Below are positions 1 to 8,024 of a DNA stretch of 64,000 bases, piece by piece. A model generated the notes under the pieces. It did no database searches. It was not told where the DNA came from and was given only the letters and a program-made list of their open reading frames with translations. The stretch spans positions 62,001 through 126,000 of the forward strand of contig NZ_JAAGWK010000005.1 in the NCBI RefSeq assembly GCF_010685995.1, read 5' to 3'. This DNA comes from Goekera deserti (GTDB lineage: Bacteria > Actinomycetota > Actinomycetes > Mycobacteriales > Geodermatophilaceae). Made by a program: the position numbers and the translations under genes. Each line of letters opens with the position of its first letter. Positions within the stretch are counted from its first letter, which is position 1.

Positions 1-278
1 ACGACGTCGACCACGTTGTAGGTGTTCCGGCCCTCGGCGTCGACCGAGTCGCAGTACCGCAGCGCGCTGATGTCGTCCACCCCGGCGATGACTCCCTCGG
101 TGGCCAGGAAGCCGTGCACCAGGTCGAAGTCGTGGCCGGGGGTGCGCATGGTGACCGCGAGCGGTGTCCCGTCGAGCCGGATCTCCAGCGGCTCCTCGGC
201 CGCCACCGTGTCCGGCCGGGTGCTGCGCTGCGACCCGCGGATGCGCAGCACCGGTGTCCTGCTCGTGACTCGTCCCAC
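1..278 (-). CDS. fdhD: FdhD, sulfurtransferase/formate dehydrogenase accessory protein (N-terminal part; gene runs off the left edge)
   Basis: The minus strand reads a GTG start followed by MGRVTSRTPVLRIRG, then RPDTVAAEEPLEIRLDGTPL and AVTMRTPGHDFDLVHGFLAT, the characteristic N-terminal half of FdhD. FdhD carries sulfur from a cysteine desulfurase to the molybdenum cofactor of formate dehydrogenases and acts in the cytoplasm. About 92 residues are visible; the C-terminal two thirds lie outside the window. GTG at 278 is preferred over the in-frame GTG at 296 because the family normally begins MGRVT and because a TACCGT hexamer lies exactly 7 nt upstream, which suggests a leaderless mRNA. It is divergent from mobA, another cofactor gene. 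Confidence 0.9.
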   Translation of the reverse strand, partial: MGRVTSRTPVLRIRGSQRSTRPDTVAAEEPLEIRLDGTPLAVTMRTPGHDFDLVHGFLATEGVIAGVDDISALRYCDSVDAEGRNTYNVVDV

Positions 279-285
279 CCGGGCG

Positions 286-312
286 ACGGTACCCACCGCC
301 AGCGCCTACGGT
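286..312. promoter_or_regulatory. Back-to-back leaderless promoters for fdhD and mobA
   Basis: Only 41 bp separate the two divergent starts. On the plus strand TACGGT (307-312) ends 7 nt before the mobA ATG at 320. On the minus strand TACCGT (291-286) ends 7 nt before the fdhD GTG at 278. TAnnnT hexamers at this distance place the transcription start on the start codon, the usual leaderless arrangement in actinobacteria. No Shine-Dalgarno sequence or good -35 box is visible for either gene. The call is inferred from spacing alone. Confidence 0.5.
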
Positions 313-319
313 GCGCAGC

Positions 320-922
320 ATGACCGACCGCCCCCCGTTCGCCGCCGTCGTGCTGGCCGGCGGGAAGTCCGCTCGGCTGGGCGGCCAGCACAAGCCCCAG
401 CTGGAGGTCGGCGGGCGCACGATGCTGGCGGCCGTGCTGGCCGCCGTCGAACACGCCGCGCCCCGCGTCGTGGTCGGCCCGCCGCAGCCGGTGCCGGACG
501 GCGTCCTGCTGGTGCGCGAGCAGCCGCCGCGCGGCGGGCCCGTGCCGGCGCTGCGGGCCGGTCTCGCCGCCGTGGACGCCGAGGTCGTCGCGGTGCTGGC
601 CGCCGACCTGCCGTTCCTCACCGCCGACCTGGTCGACGCGCTGGCCACCGAGCTGGTCGGCCGCGGCAGCAGCGACGGGGTGCTCGTCGTGGACGGGGCC
701 GGACGGGACCAGTACCTGCTCGGCGTCTGGCGCACCGCCACGCTGCGGGCGGCGGTCGGTGCAGTGCACGGCCCTACGTCGATGCGCGCGCTGCTGACCC
801 CGCTGGCCGTGCACCGGCACCGCCCGACGCCGGTGGCCGGGCGACCGGTGCCCTGGACCGACTGCGACACCCCCGCGGAACTGGCCCGGGCCCGCGCCGC
901 CGCACCGCGTCCCGCCGACTGA
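320..922 (+). CDS. mobA: Molybdenum cofactor guanylyltransferase (MobA-like NTP transferase)
   Basis: The 200-residue protein opens with AAVVLAGGKSARLGGQHKPQ, the nucleotide-binding LAGGxSxRxGxxK signature of MobA and other MobA-like NTP transferases, and continues with VAVLAADLPFLTADLV, matching the metal-binding DxPF segment. MobA joins GMP to molybdopterin to make the guanine dinucleotide cofactor. The neighbouring divergent fdhD supports a cofactor role rather than sugar nucleotide synthesis. ATG at 320 is chosen over the in-frame GTG at 311 because the family starts just before the glycine-rich loop and because a TACGGT -10 hexamer sits 7 nt upstream. The length is normal for the family. 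Confidence 0.85.
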   Translation: MTDRPPFAAVVLAGGKSARLGGQHKPQLEVGGRTMLAAVLAAVEHAAPRVVVGPPQPVPDGVLLVREQPPRGGPVPALRAGLAAVDAEVVAVLAADLPFLTADLVDALATELVGRGSSDGVLVVDGAGRDQYLLGVWRTATLRAAVGAVHGPTSMRALLTPLAVHRHRPTPVAGRPVPWTDCDTPAELARARAAAPRPAD

Positions 923-950
923 TCGCGACCCGACCGGGTAGCCCGCGCCC

Positions 951-1616
951 ATGGACATCGTCATCGCCGGCGCCCACGGCCAGGTCGCCCGCCGCCTCAC
1001 CCGCCTGCTCGCCGCCCGCGGGGACACCGTCACCGGGATCGTCCGCGACTCCCGGCAGGTGGCCGACCTGGAGTCCGACGGCGCGCGGCCGCTGGTCCTG
1101 GACCTGGAGCACGCCGACGTCGGCGAGCTCGCCGCGGGCCTACGCGGCGCCGACGCGGTGGTGTTCGCCGCGGGAGGCGGTCCGAACAGCGGGATCGCCC
1201 GCAAGGACACCGTCGACCGGGCCGCGGCGGTGCTGCTGGCCGACGCCGCCGAGGCGGCCGGGGTGCGCCGCTACCTGCTGGTGTCCTCGATGGGCACTGA
1301 GCAGGTCGCCGGCGGTGCCACCCCCGACGGGGTGGACGAGGTGTTCGTCGCCTACCTGCGGGCCAAGCTCGCCGCCGAGGAGGCGCTGCTGCCCCGGCCG
1401 GGGCTGGACACCGTGGTGCTGCGCCCCGGCCGGCTCACCGACGACCCGGGCACCGGGCACGTCATGCTGGACCGGCACGTCGAGCGGGGTGACGTCACCC
1501 GCGACGACGTCGCCGCCGTGCTCGCCGCGCTGCTCACCCGGCAGCACCACGAGGGCGTGCTCGAGCTGACGAACGGTCCCACCCCGGTCGAGGACGCGGT
1601 CGCCGCCCAGCTCTGA
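951..1616 (+). CDS. NAD(P)-binding atypical short-chain reductase (NmrA/YwnB-like)
   Basis: The 221-residue protein begins MDIVIAGAHGQVARRLTRLL, a GxxGxxG Rossmann dinucleotide-binding loop, and has VRRYLLVSSMGTEQ near the middle, typical of SDR_a5/NmrA-like proteins. It lacks a convincing YxxxK active site, so it may be a redox sensor or an epimerase-like enzyme; the substrate is unknown. It follows mobA by 28 bp on the same strand and could be co-transcribed with it. It converges on truA, with only 12 bp between the two stop codons and no obvious terminator. No signal peptide or membrane segment is seen. Confidence 0.75.
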   Translation: MDIVIAGAHGQVARRLTRLLAARGDTVTGIVRDSRQVADLESDGARPLVLDLEHADVGELAAGLRGADAVVFAAGGGPNSGIARKDTVDRAAAVLLADAAEAAGVRRYLLVSSMGTEQVAGGATPDGVDEVFVAYLRAKLAAEEALLPRPGLDTVVLRPGRLTDDPGTGHVMLDRHVERGDVTRDDVAAVLAALLTRQHHEGVLELTNGPTPVEDAVAAQL

Positions 1617-1628
1617 GGACAGCGGCCC

Positions 1629-2471
1629 TCAGCAGCACCCAGAGTGCCCCGCGGCCGGTGCGTCGCGGCGGGCCCGGGTCACCAGCGCGCGATCGGCCAA
1701 CTCGTCGTCGGCGGGGTAGTCCACCCGGACCAGGGTCAGGCCCGCGGCCGGTGCCACCGGGACGTCGTCGGCGCGGCTGGTCCGGGTCAGCAGCGACGCC
1801 GGCCAGTCCGGGGCCCGGCGACCCTCCCCCACGGCCAGCAGCGCACCGACCAGGCTGCGCACCATCGAGTGGCAGAACGCGTCGGCGCCGGCCCGGACCT
1901 CCACCCGCTGCGGCCCGCCCTCGTCGTCGTCCACCCGCCGGACGTCGAGCACCAGCAGGGTGCGGATGGTGGTCGCGCCCTCCCGCCGCCGGCAGTACGC
2001 CGCGAAGTCGTGCTGCCCGAGCAGCGGCCCAGCGGCCTGCTGCATGAGCGAGGTGTCCAGCTGCCGCGGCCAGCCGACCACGTCCACCCGGCGCAGCGGA
2101 GACGGCCCGGAGTCGGCGTCGGTCAGCCGGTAGACGTAGTGCCGGCGCAGCGCCGCGAACCGGGCGTCGAAGTCCGCGGGCACCGCCCGCGCCGAGGTCA
2201 CGACGACGTCGGGGGCGAGCACGCCGCGCAGCCTGCGGAGCAGCCGTCCCCGCGCCGACTCCCACAGGCCGGCGGGCAGGTCCAGGTGGGCGACCTGGCC
2301 GGTGGCGTGCACCCCGGCGTCGGTGCGGCCGGCGACGGTCAGGTCGACGTCGTGCCGGAGCACCGTGGACAGTGCCAGCTCCAGCTCGCCCTGCACCGTC
2401 CGCTGTGCCGGCTGGCGGGCCCATCCGTGCAGGGCCGTCCCGTCGTAGCCGAGGTCCAGCCGAACGCGGAC
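1629..2471 (-). CDS. truA: tRNA pseudouridine(38-40) synthase TruA; non-canonical start codon
   Basis: The protein contains [37 protein letters not shown] with the catalytic Asp, and [20 protein letters not shown], all hallmarks of TruA, which isomerises uridines in the anticodon arm. It is last in the rpoA-rplQ operon, as in many actinobacteria, although no rplM-rpsI follows. The start is a problem. Reading upstream from the first conserved residues there is no ATG, GTG or TTG until about 300 nt earlier, inside rplQ in another frame. I set the start at GTC (2471-2469), giving VRVRLDL; CTG at 2459 or CTC at 2474 are alternatives. A sequencing error or a frameshift fusion to the rplQ end is also possible. 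The N-terminus coincides with a strong hairpin. Confidence 0.8.
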   Translation of the reverse strand, partial: VRVRLDLGYDGTALHGWARQPAQRTVQGELELALSTVLRHDVDLTVAGRTDAGVHATGQVAHLDLPAGLWESARGRLLRRLRGVLAPDVVVTSARAVPADFDARFAALRRHYVYRLTDADSGPSPLRRVDVVGWPRQLDTSLMQQAAGPLLGQHDFAAYCRRREGATTIRTLLVLDVRRVDDDEGGPQRVEVRAGADAFCHSMVRSLVGALLAVGEGRRAPDWPASLLTRTSRADDVPVAPAAGLTLVRVDYPADDELADRALVTRARRDAPAAGHSGCC

Positions 2472-2504
2472 GAGCCCGCCACCGGTGGGGGTGGCGGGCT
2501 CGTC
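2469..2504 (-). terminator. Perfect 15-bp hairpin between rplQ and truA
   Basis: The arms at 2469-2483 and 2490-2504 are exact complements (GACGAGCCCGCCACC and its reverse complement) around a 6-nt loop. The hairpin lies 26 nt after the rplQ stop and overlaps the first codons of truA. With no U-tract it resembles the GC-only hairpins of actinobacteria. It could attenuate transcription into truA or occlude its start. Confidence 0.65.
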
Positions 2505-2529
2505 GCTGTCGTGCGGGTGGTTCAGCGGA

Positions 2530-3309
2530 TCACTTGGGGTCGCGCTCGGACTCGCCGCCGGGTGCCTGGCGGCCGGCGGTCGCGGCGTCGCCCAGCTCGG
2601 CGGCCTCGACCTCGGCGGCAGCTGCGGCGGCCACCTCCGGCGAGATGGCCTCGTCGTCCACGACCGCGGCGTTCTCACGCTTCGGCTCGGGGGTGACGGC
2701 GGTGTCGTCCTGGGTCTCGCCGTCCGGGGTGAAGACGTCGGTGACGACGGCCTGGGCGTCGTCGACACCTTCGGAGCCCTCGGTCACGTCCGGGCTGGTG
2801 TCGCCACCGGGGCCCGTCGTGCCGCCGGCATCGGTGAGGGCGGCGGTGTCGGCGGTGACCTCACCGGCGGCCGACGAGCCACCGCTGCGCGGGGTGGCGA
2901 ACCGGGTGCCGCGAGCGCGCTCGGCCTCGCCGACGGCCTGCTGGGCCACGGTCAGCGCCTCGACCATCTCGATGACCGCCATCGGGGCGTTGTCGCCCTT
3001 ACGGGGACCCACCTTGACGATGCGGGTGTAGCCACCGGGCCGGTTCTCGTAGCGAGGACCGATCTCGGCGAAGAGGTGGTGGACGACGTTCTTGTCGCGG
3101 ATGGTCGTCATGACCTGACGGCGAGCGTGCAGGTCACCACGCTTGGCGAAGGTCACCAGCTTCTCGGCCAGCGGGCGCAGTCGCTTCGCCTTGGCCTCGG
3201 TCGTGGTGATCTTGCCGTGCTCGAACAGCGAGGTGGCCAGGTTCGCCAGCATCAGCCGCTCGTGCGCGGGGGACCCGCCGAGGCGGGGACCCTTGGTGGG
3301 GGTGGGCAT
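2530..3309 (-). CDS. rplQ: Large ribosomal subunit protein bL17 with long acidic C-terminal tail
   Basis: Residues 1-125 match bL17 throughout ([20 protein letters not shown], then [20 protein letters not shown]), a protein near the exit of the polypeptide tunnel. The family usually has 120-200 residues; this one has 259. The extra ~130 residues are a low-complexity tail rich in Ala, Glu, Asp, Thr and Gly with no recognisable domain, probably disordered. The gene follows rpoA after a 285-bp spacer full of repeats and precedes truA. The start ATG is preceded by GAGGAAGGACCGAC. Long acidic L17 tails occur in other high-GC actinobacteria, so it is unlikely to be a fusion. Confidence 0.97.
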   Translation of the reverse strand: MPTPTKGPRLGGSPAHERLMLANLATSLFEHGKITTTEAKAKRLRPLAEKLVTFAKRGDLHARRQVMTTIRDKNVVHHLFAEIGPRYENRPGGYTRIVKVGPRKGDNAPMAVIEMVEALTVAQQAVGEAERARGTRFATPRSGGSSAAGEVTADTAALTDAGGTTGPGGDTSPDVTEGSEGVDDAQAVVTDVFTPDGETQDDTAVTPEPKRENAAVVDDEAISPEVAAAAAAEVEAAELGDAATAGRQAPGGESERDPK

Positions 3310-3378
3310 GTCGGTCCTTCCTCAGGCGGCCGGGCGGGGCGTCGCCGGCTGCATCTCAGCGGGTGGTGCGGTCAGGCT

Positions 3379-3594
3379 CCGCTGCAGCCTCCCACGACGC
3401 GACGAGCGCGTCGTGGGAGCCACAGCGGCGGCCCCGCTGCAGGGTCCCACGGCGTGCGGAGCACGTCATGAGCTGCAGCGGCGGCCCCGCTGCAGGGTCC
3501 CACGGCGTGCGGAGCACGTCATGAGCTGCAGCGGCGGCCCCGCTGCAGGGTCCCACGGCGTGCGGAGCGCGTCGTGGGGGGCAGCGGGGTCCTT
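3379..3594 (-). repeat. Tandem array of the stop-linked hairpin repeat in the rpoA-rplQ spacer (three 53-bp units plus a diverged fourth)
   Basis: Units begin at 3431, 3484 and 3537, a period of exactly 53 bp. Each carries CCCCGCTGCAGGGTCCCACG, a GCGTGCGGAGC core and a closing GCAGCGG arm. The first two plus-strand units are near-identical; the last (3537-3594) changes after the core and ends with the AAGGACC box directly after the rpoA TAG. A fourth unit (3379-3427) keeps only the fold: CTCCCACGACGCG and its exact complement around a 5-nt loop, inside CCGCTG/CAGCGG arms. The spacer from 3310 to 3378 holds no gene I can support. Confidence 0.85.
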
Positions 3595-4665
3595 CTAGAG
3601 CTGCTCGGTCTCCCGGAAGTCGCCCTCTGCGGCGTACTCCTGGCCTTCGGCGTACTCGGTGACACCCTGGTAGGCGTCGGTCTCGTAGCCCTCGTCGTAG
3701 CTCTCCACCGAGGTGGGGACGAACCCGGGCGGGCTGTCCTTGAGCGCCAGGCCCATGGCCGCGAGCTTCAGCTTGACCTCGTCGATCGACTTGGCACCGA
3801 AGTTGCGGATGTCCAGCAGGTCGGCCTCGGAACGGGTGACGAGCTCACCGACGGTGTGCACACCTTCGCGCTTGAGGCAGTTGTAGGACCGGACGGTGAG
3901 GTCCATGTCCTCGATCGGCATCGAGAAGTTCGCGATGTCGGCGGCCTCGGCCGGGCTGGGCCCGACCTCGATGCCCTCGGCGTCGACGTTGAGCTCGCGG
4001 AGCAGGCCGAACAGCTCGACCAGGGTGGAGCCGGCACTGGCGATCGCGTCGCGCGGGTCCATCGACGGCTTGGTCTCGACGTCGACCACGAGGCGGTCGA
4101 AGTCGGTGCGCTGCTCGACGCGGGTGGCCTCGACGGCGTAGGTGACCTTCAGGACCGGCGAGTAGATCGAGTCGACGGGGATCCGTCCGATCTCCTGGCC
4201 GGGCTGCTTGTTCTGGGTCGCCGGCACGTAGCCGCGGCCACGCTCGACGACCAGCTCGATCTCGAGCCGGCCCTTCGCGTTCAGCGTGGCGATGTGCAGC
4301 TCGGGGTTGTGCACCTCGACACCGGCCGGGGGCGCGATGTCGGCGGCGGTGACCTCACCGGGGCCCTGCTTGCGCAGGTACATGGTGACCGGCTCGTCGG
4401 AGTCGGAGCTGACGACCAGGCCCTTGAGGTTCAGGATGAGCTCGGTGACGTCCTCCTTGACGCCCGGCACGGTGGTGAACTCGTGCAGGGTGCCCTCGAT
4501 GCGGATGCTGGTGACAGCCGCGCCGGGGATGGAGGACAGCAGGGTCCGCCGCAGCGAGTTGCCCAGGGTGTACCCGAAGCCGGGCTCCAGGGGCTCGATG
4601 ACGAAGCGGGACCGAGAGGCGTCGATCGTCTCCTCGGTCAGGGTGGGGCGCTGTGCGATGAGCAT
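3595..4665 (-). CDS. rpoA: DNA-directed RNA polymerase subunit alpha
   Basis: The 356-residue protein matches RpoA end to end. The N-terminal dimerisation domain contains [20 protein letters not shown] and [20 protein letters not shown]. The C-terminal domain contains [20 protein letters not shown] and [20 protein letters not shown], the surfaces that contact UP elements and activators. A ~40-residue Glu/Tyr/Asp-rich tail follows the last helix. It lies downstream of rpsD across a 97-nt gap holding a hairpin, so its dosage may be set partly by attenuation. It ends with TAG, immediately followed by the AAGGACC box of the repeat array. Confidence 0.98.
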   Translation of the reverse strand: MLIAQRPTLTEETIDASRSRFVIEPLEPGFGYTLGNSLRRTLLSSIPGAAVTSIRIEGTLHEFTTVPGVKEDVTELILNLKGLVVSSDSDEPVTMYLRKQGPGEVTAADIAPPAGVEVHNPELHIATLNAKGRLEIELVVERGRGYVPATQNKQPGQEIGRIPVDSIYSPVLKVTYAVEATRVEQRTDFDRLVVDVETKPSMDPRDAIASAGSTLVELFGLLRELNVDAEGIEVGPSPAEAADIANFSMPIEDMDLTVRSYNCLKREGVHTVGELVTRSEADLLDIRNFGAKSIDEVKLKLAAMGLALKDSPPGFVPTSVESYDEGYETDAYQGVTEYAEGQEYAAEGDFRETEQL

Positions 4666-4721
4666 GGTTCTCCTTCAGGTCCTCCGGCGACCGCCATATG
4701 ACGCCGTGAGGTGGTGGTGCA

Positions 4722-4753
4722 GGCGGGGCGGACATCTGTCCGCCCACCCCGCC
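4722..4753 (-). terminator. GC-rich hairpin between rpsD and rpoA
   Basis: GGGCGGAC (4726-4733) pairs with GTCCGCCC (4738-4745) around a 4-nt loop, extended by outer G/C-rich arms to about 4722-4753. It starts 9 nt after the rpsD stop. Because rpoA has to be transcribed from upstream, this is more likely a partial terminator or processing site than a full stop. Confidence 0.5.
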
Positions 4754-4762
4754 GTCCTTCTG

Positions 4763-5389
4763 CTACTTCGAGTACAGCTCGACGATCAGCTGTTCCTGGA
4801 CCGGGGTGTCGATCACCTGACGGGCCGGGATGCTGTGCACCAGCACCTTCAGCTGCGTGCTGATGACCTCGAGCCACGGCGGCACGGGACGGCTGCCGGC
4901 CTTGGCCTGGGCGAGCTGGAACGGAGCCATCTCGGCGGACTTCGCGGCCACCTCGATGATGTCGTTCGCGCTCACGCGGTAGGAGGGGATGTCGACCTTG
5001 CGGCCGTTCACCTTGATGTGGCCGTGACGCACCAGCTGGCGCGCCATGTCGCGGGACTCGGCGAAGCCGGCCCGGTAGACCACGTTGTCCAGCCGCGACT
5101 CCAGGATCTGCAGGAGGACCTCACCGGTCTTGCCCTGCTTCTTGTTGGCTTCCTGGTAGTAGCCGCGGAACTGCTTCTCCAGCACGCCGTAGATGCGGCG
5201 GGCCTTCTGCTTCTCGCGCAGCTGGAGCAGGTACTCGCTGTCCTTGCTGCGGCCACGGCCGTGCTCGCCCGGCGGGTAGGGCCGGATCTCGATCGGGCAC
5301 TTCGCGGACTCGCACTTGCTGCCCTTGAGGAACAGCTTCATCTTCTCGCGCCGACACAGGCGGCAGTCGGCTCCGGTGTAACGGGCCAC
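4763..5389 (-). CDS. rpsD: Small ribosomal subunit protein uS4, zinc-binding form
   Basis: The 208-residue protein begins MARYTGADCRLCRREKMKLF and has C9, C12, C26 and C31, the four-cysteine zinc site of C+ S4 proteins. The S4 RNA-binding domain is clear (ESRLDNVVYRAGFAESRDMA, then RQLVRHGHIKVNGRKVDIPS). S4 nucleates assembly of the 30S body and controls fidelity with S5 and S12. It sits in the alpha operon between rpsK (35 bp upstream) and rpoA. Autoregulation by S4 is known in other bacteria; no leader structure is identified here. Length and start are normal. Confidence 0.98.
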   Translation of the reverse strand: MARYTGADCRLCRREKMKLFLKGSKCESAKCPIEIRPYPPGEHGRGRSKDSEYLLQLREKQKARRIYGVLEKQFRGYYQEANKKQGKTGEVLLQILESRLDNVVYRAGFAESRDMARQLVRHGHIKVNGRKVDIPSYRVSANDIIEVAAKSAEMAPFQLAQAKAGSRPVPPWLEVISTQLKVLVHSIPARQVIDTPVQEQLIVELYSK

Positions 5390-5423
5390 GTCAGTTACTC
5401 CTAGATCGTCTCGTCAGTACCGG

Positions 5424-5828
5424 TCAGACCCGGCGGCGCTTCTTGGGCCGGCAGCCGTTGTGCGGCTGCGGCGTCACGTCCTGGATCTGGCCGACCTCGA
5501 GGCCAGTGGCCTGCAGCGACCGGATGGCGGTCTCCCGACCCGAGCCCGGGCCCTTGACGAAGACGTCGACCTTGCGCATGCCGTGCTCCTGCGCCTTGCG
5601 GGCGGCGTTCTCGGCAGCCATCTGCGCCGCGAACGGCGTGGACTTGCGCGAGCCCTTGAACCCGACGTGCCCGGCCGAGGCCCAGCTGATCACGTTGCCC
5701 GTGGGGTCGGTGATGGACACGATGGTGTTGTTGAAGGTGCTCTTGATGTGCGCCGCACCGTGAGCGACGTTCTTCTTCTCCTTGCGGCGCACCTTCTTGG
5801 CACCTGCCGCGCGGGCCCTGGGAGGCAT
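5424..5828 (-). CDS. rpsK: Small ribosomal subunit protein uS11
   Basis: The 134-residue protein contains [60 protein letters not shown] and the terminal [13 protein letters not shown], all universal in uS11, which binds the 16S platform near the mRNA exit. The gene lies between rpsM and rpsD in the alpha operon. The 225-bp spacer upstream of it (5829-6053) is unusually long for this operon. It holds a stop-linked repeat behind rpsM and a 7-bp hairpin (5910-5930), and no other gene. Confidence 0.98.
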   Translation of the reverse strand: MPPRARAAGAKKVRRKEKKNVAHGAAHIKSTFNNTIVSITDPTGNVISWASAGHVGFKGSRKSTPFAAQMAAENAARKAQEHGMRKVDVFVKGPGSGRETAIRSLQATGLEVGQIQDVTPQPHNGCRPKKRRRV

Positions 5829-5998
5829 GTCTCTCCGGTCTGTGTTGTTCGTGGCCTGGGATCGTGCTGGGTGGGGCAGCGCACCCGTCGCCCCCTCTGC
5901 GGAGCTGGGCCGCCCGCCCTCGTCGGGCGGCGGCGCACCGGCCCCCTACCGGGAGCGCAGCAACGGTGCACTCGGCCCCGGTGCAGTACCGGAGCCGG

Positions 5999-6055
5999 CC
6001 TCGGCGCAGGGTCCCGAGCCGCGCGGAGCGTGGCTCGGGGGGCGCCGAGGTCCTT
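5999..6055 (-). repeat. Stop-linked two-stem repeat, rpsM copy
   Basis: On the minus strand the element begins inside the rpsM stop (TAAGGACC). The outer stem CCTCGGCGC/GCGCCGAGG is perfect. The inner stem CCGAGCC/GGCTCGG is perfect around the invariant loop ACGCTCCGCGC. A constant GGGACCCT follows the inner stem. It lies in the rpsM-rpsK spacer. Confidence 0.8.
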
Positions 6056-6434
6056 ACTTCTTGCCGGCCTTCTTCTTGCCGGCGATGGTCTTGCGCGGGC
6101 CCTTGCTCGAGCGCGCGTTGGTCTTCGTCCGCTGACCGTGGACGGGCAGGCCCCGGCGGTGCCGGATCCCCTGGTAGCAGCCGATCTCCACCTTGCGGCG
6201 GATGTCGCCGGCCACCTCCCGTCGCAGGTCACCCTCGACGCGGAAGTGCTCGTCGATGTAGTCGCGGAGCTTCAGCAGGTCCTCGTCGGTCAGGTCCTTG
6301 GTGCGGAGGTCGGGGCTGATGCCCGTCGCCGCCAAGGTGGCCTGCGCGGAGGTCTTGCCGATGCCGTAGATGTACGTGAGCGCGATCTCCATGCGCTTGT
6401 CGCGCGGGAGGTCGACGCCAGCCAGACGTGCCAT
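6054..6434 (-). CDS. rpsM: Small ribosomal subunit protein uS13
   Basis: The 126-residue protein begins [20 protein letters not shown], has [20 protein letters not shown] and ends in the lysine-rich tail [15 protein letters not shown] typical of uS13. It contacts the 50S subunit (bridge B1) and P-site tRNA. It opens the alpha operon 13 bp after rpmJ, matching the infA-rpmJ-rpsM-rpsK-rpsD-rpoA order of actinobacteria. Its TAA stop overlaps the first bases of a stop-linked hairpin repeat. Length and start are normal. Confidence 0.98.
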   Translation of the reverse strand: MARLAGVDLPRDKRMEIALTYIYGIGKTSAQATLAATGISPDLRTKDLTDEDLLKLRDYIDEHFRVEGDLRREVAGDIRRKVEIGCYQGIRHRRGLPVHGQRTKTNARSSKGPRKTIAGKKKAGKK

Positions 6435-6447
6435 GTCAGGTACTCCC

Positions 6448-6561
6448 TCAGCCCTGGCGCTGCTTGTGCCGGGCGTTGTCGCAGATGACCATGACCCGGC
6501 CGTGCCGGCGGATCACCTTGCACTTGTCACAGATCTTCTTCACCGACGGCTGGACCTTCAC
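6448..6561 (-). CDS. rpmJ: Large ribosomal subunit protein bL36, zinc-binding form
   Basis: Translating the minus strand gives [20 protein letters not shown] then [17 protein letters not shown], 37 residues, a complete bL36. C11, C14, C27 and H32 form the usual zinc site, so this is the zinc-dependent form. The GTG start at 6561 has GAGGG about 9 nt upstream. An in-frame ATG five codons earlier (6576) has no good ribosome-binding site and would add MRAAP. The gene lies between infA and rpsM. It is too short for most ORF callers but is not in doubt. Confidence 0.95.
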   Translation of the reverse strand: MKVQPSVKKICDKCKVIRRHGRVMVICDNARHKQRQG

Positions 6562-6600
6562 CGGTGCCGCCCTCATTCCTGTCAGGTCGTGGGCCCTGGC

Positions 6601-6637
6601 CGGCCCTGGGGCCGACCGGACGTGGTCGGCAGGGCCG
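6601..6637 (-). terminator. Hairpin between infA and rpmJ
   Basis: CGGCCCT (6601-6607) and CCGACC (6612-6617) pair with GGTCGG (6624-6629) and AGGGCCG (6631-6637) around a 6-nt loop, with a small internal loop. It starts about 12 nt after the infA stop and could reduce transcription from infA into the alpha operon. Confidence 0.4.
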
Positions 6638-6648
6638 ACCGGGACTGG

Positions 6649-6870
6649 TTACTTGTAGCGGTAGACGATGCGGCCGCGGGTCAGGTCGTAGGGCGAGAGC
6701 TCCACGACCACGCGGTCCTCGGGCAGGATGCGGATGTAGTGCTGGCGCATCTTGCCGCTGATGTGGGCGAGCACCCGGTGTCCGTTCTGCAGCTCGACCC
6801 GGAACATCGCGTTGGGCAGCGGCTCGACGACACGACCTTCGACCTCGATGGCCCCGTCCTTCTTTGCCAT
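6649..6870 (-). CDS. infA: Translation initiation factor IF-1
   Basis: The 73-residue protein begins [20 protein letters not shown], then [20 protein letters not shown] and ends [11 protein letters not shown], a complete S1/OB-fold IF-1. It blocks the A site during initiation and helps IF-2 and IF-3 select the initiator tRNA. The gene is separated from map by about 280 bp containing a plausible promoter (7033-7062), so infA probably heads its own transcript through rpmJ into the alpha operon. Length is exactly that of the family. Confidence 0.98.
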   Translation of the reverse strand: MAKKDGAIEVEGRVVEPLPNAMFRVELQNGHRVLAHISGKMRQHYIRILPEDRVVVELSPYDLTRGRIVYRYK

Positions 6871-7032
6871 GCCCTACACGGCCCCTCTCGGTCTTCGCAG
6901 TACTCGGTGTCCACGCCTGAGCAGGCGCGGACAGTCGTGCAGGATTGCTTGGAGCGTCCGGCGGTATCGCAGAGGGCGCTCGTCGCGATGCGGCCACAGC
7001 ACGGCGACGGAGCGGCGCTAACGCCGTCGGCC

Positions 7033-7062
7033 ACTGTACCCCGACGTCAGACGGCGGACCAA
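7033..7062 (-). promoter_or_regulatory. Probable housekeeping sigma promoter upstream of infA
   Basis: The minus strand reads TTGGTC (7062-7057), an 18-nt spacer, then TACAGT (7038-7033), a reasonable match to the sigma70/HrdB consensus. It lies in the 284-bp map-infA spacer and would give a leader of about 155 nt. The rest of the spacer holds no gene I can support. Confidence 0.45.
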
Positions 7063-7154
7063 CCCAGCCCCCTCCCCGGGGGCGAGGCCCCGGCCACACC
7101 ACGCAGGCCGACGCGGGCGGCAGCACGCGGCCCCGCGGCGCGGCGGGTGCTCCG

Positions 7155-7958
7155 TCAGGAGCGGGCGGTGACGCCGAATGGTGCGAGCCCGGAGACGCCG
7201 CCGTCCTCGGCGGTTAGGACCCAGGGGCCCTCGGGCGTGATGGCGACGGTGTGCTCGAAGTGCGCGGCACGGGACCCGTCCTTCGTGATCACGGTCCACC
7301 CGTCCTCGAGTTCCACCGTGGTCGGGTCCCCGACGGTGACCATCGGCTCGATCGCCAGGCAGAGGCCTGGGACGAGCTTGGGCCCGCGGCCGGCACGTCC
7401 GTAGTTCAGCACGTGCGGGTCCTGGTGCATCTCGGTGCCGATGCCGTGACCACCGTAGTGGTCGACGATGCCGTACTCGTGCTCCTCGGCGAGCACGGCC
7501 TCCTCGACGGCGTGGCTGATGTCGGTCAGCCGGCCGCCGACGACCGCCCGCGCCAGCCCGGCCCACATGGAGCGCTCGGTCACGGCCATCAGGGCGGCGT
7601 CCTCGGTGGAGGGCTCCCCGACCGTGACGGTGATCGCCGAGTCACCGTGCCAGCCGGCGAGGATGGCCCCGCAGTCGATGGAGATGTTGTCCCCGGCGGC
7701 GAGGGCACGGCCCCGGTCGGGGATCCCGTGCACGATCTCCTCGTTGATCGAGGCGCAGATGCTCCCGGTGAAGCCCCGGTAGCCGAGGAACGAGGGGATC
7801 GCCCCCGCGCTGCGGATGTGGTCCTCGGCGACGGCGTCGAGCTCGCCGGTGGTGACCCCCGGCCGGACCTCGGCGCGCACCGCCGCCAGCGCCCCGGCCA
7901 CGACGAGGCCGGCGCCGCGCATCAGTTCGATCTCGTGTGCCGTCTTGATCTGGATCAT
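7155..7958 (-). CDS. map: Methionine aminopeptidase, type I
   Basis: The protein begins MIQIKTAHEIELMRGAGLVV and carries SINEEIVHGIPD, ISIDCGAILAGWHGDSAIT, GIVDHYGGHGIGTEMHQDPH and LAIEPMVTVG. These hold the five metal ligands (two Asp, His, two Glu) of the pita-bread peptidase fold. It removes the initiator methionine from nascent proteins. I start at ATG 7958, giving 267 residues, because the family begins at MIQIKT and GGAG lies upstream; an in-frame start at 8012 would add 18 unrelated residues. It follows adk by 66 bp, completing the secY-adk-map order. GCTCC/GGAGC arms flank the stop codon. Confidence 0.95.
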   Translation of the reverse strand: MIQIKTAHEIELMRGAGLVVAGALAAVRAEVRPGVTTGELDAVAEDHIRSAGAIPSFLGYRGFTGSICASINEEIVHGIPDRGRALAAGDNISIDCGAILAGWHGDSAITVTVGEPSTEDAALMAVTERSMWAGLARAVVGGRLTDISHAVEEAVLAEEHEYGIVDHYGGHGIGTEMHQDPHVLNYGRAGRGPKLVPGLCLAIEPMVTVGDPTTVELEDGWTVITKDGSRAAHFEHTVAITPEGPWVLTAEDGGVSGLAPFGVTARS

Positions 7959-8024
7959 GCGTCCACTCCACTTCGCGAGCAGCGGCACGCGGGACAGCAG
8001 GCCGGTGCCCATGGAGACCGGCCC

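Noticed and set aside
3379-3594. CRISPR-like array (regular 53-bp period)
   Set aside because: The units are contiguous with no unique spacers, each contains internal stems, and single copies of the same element occur after other genes. It is a tandem of an interspersed repeat.
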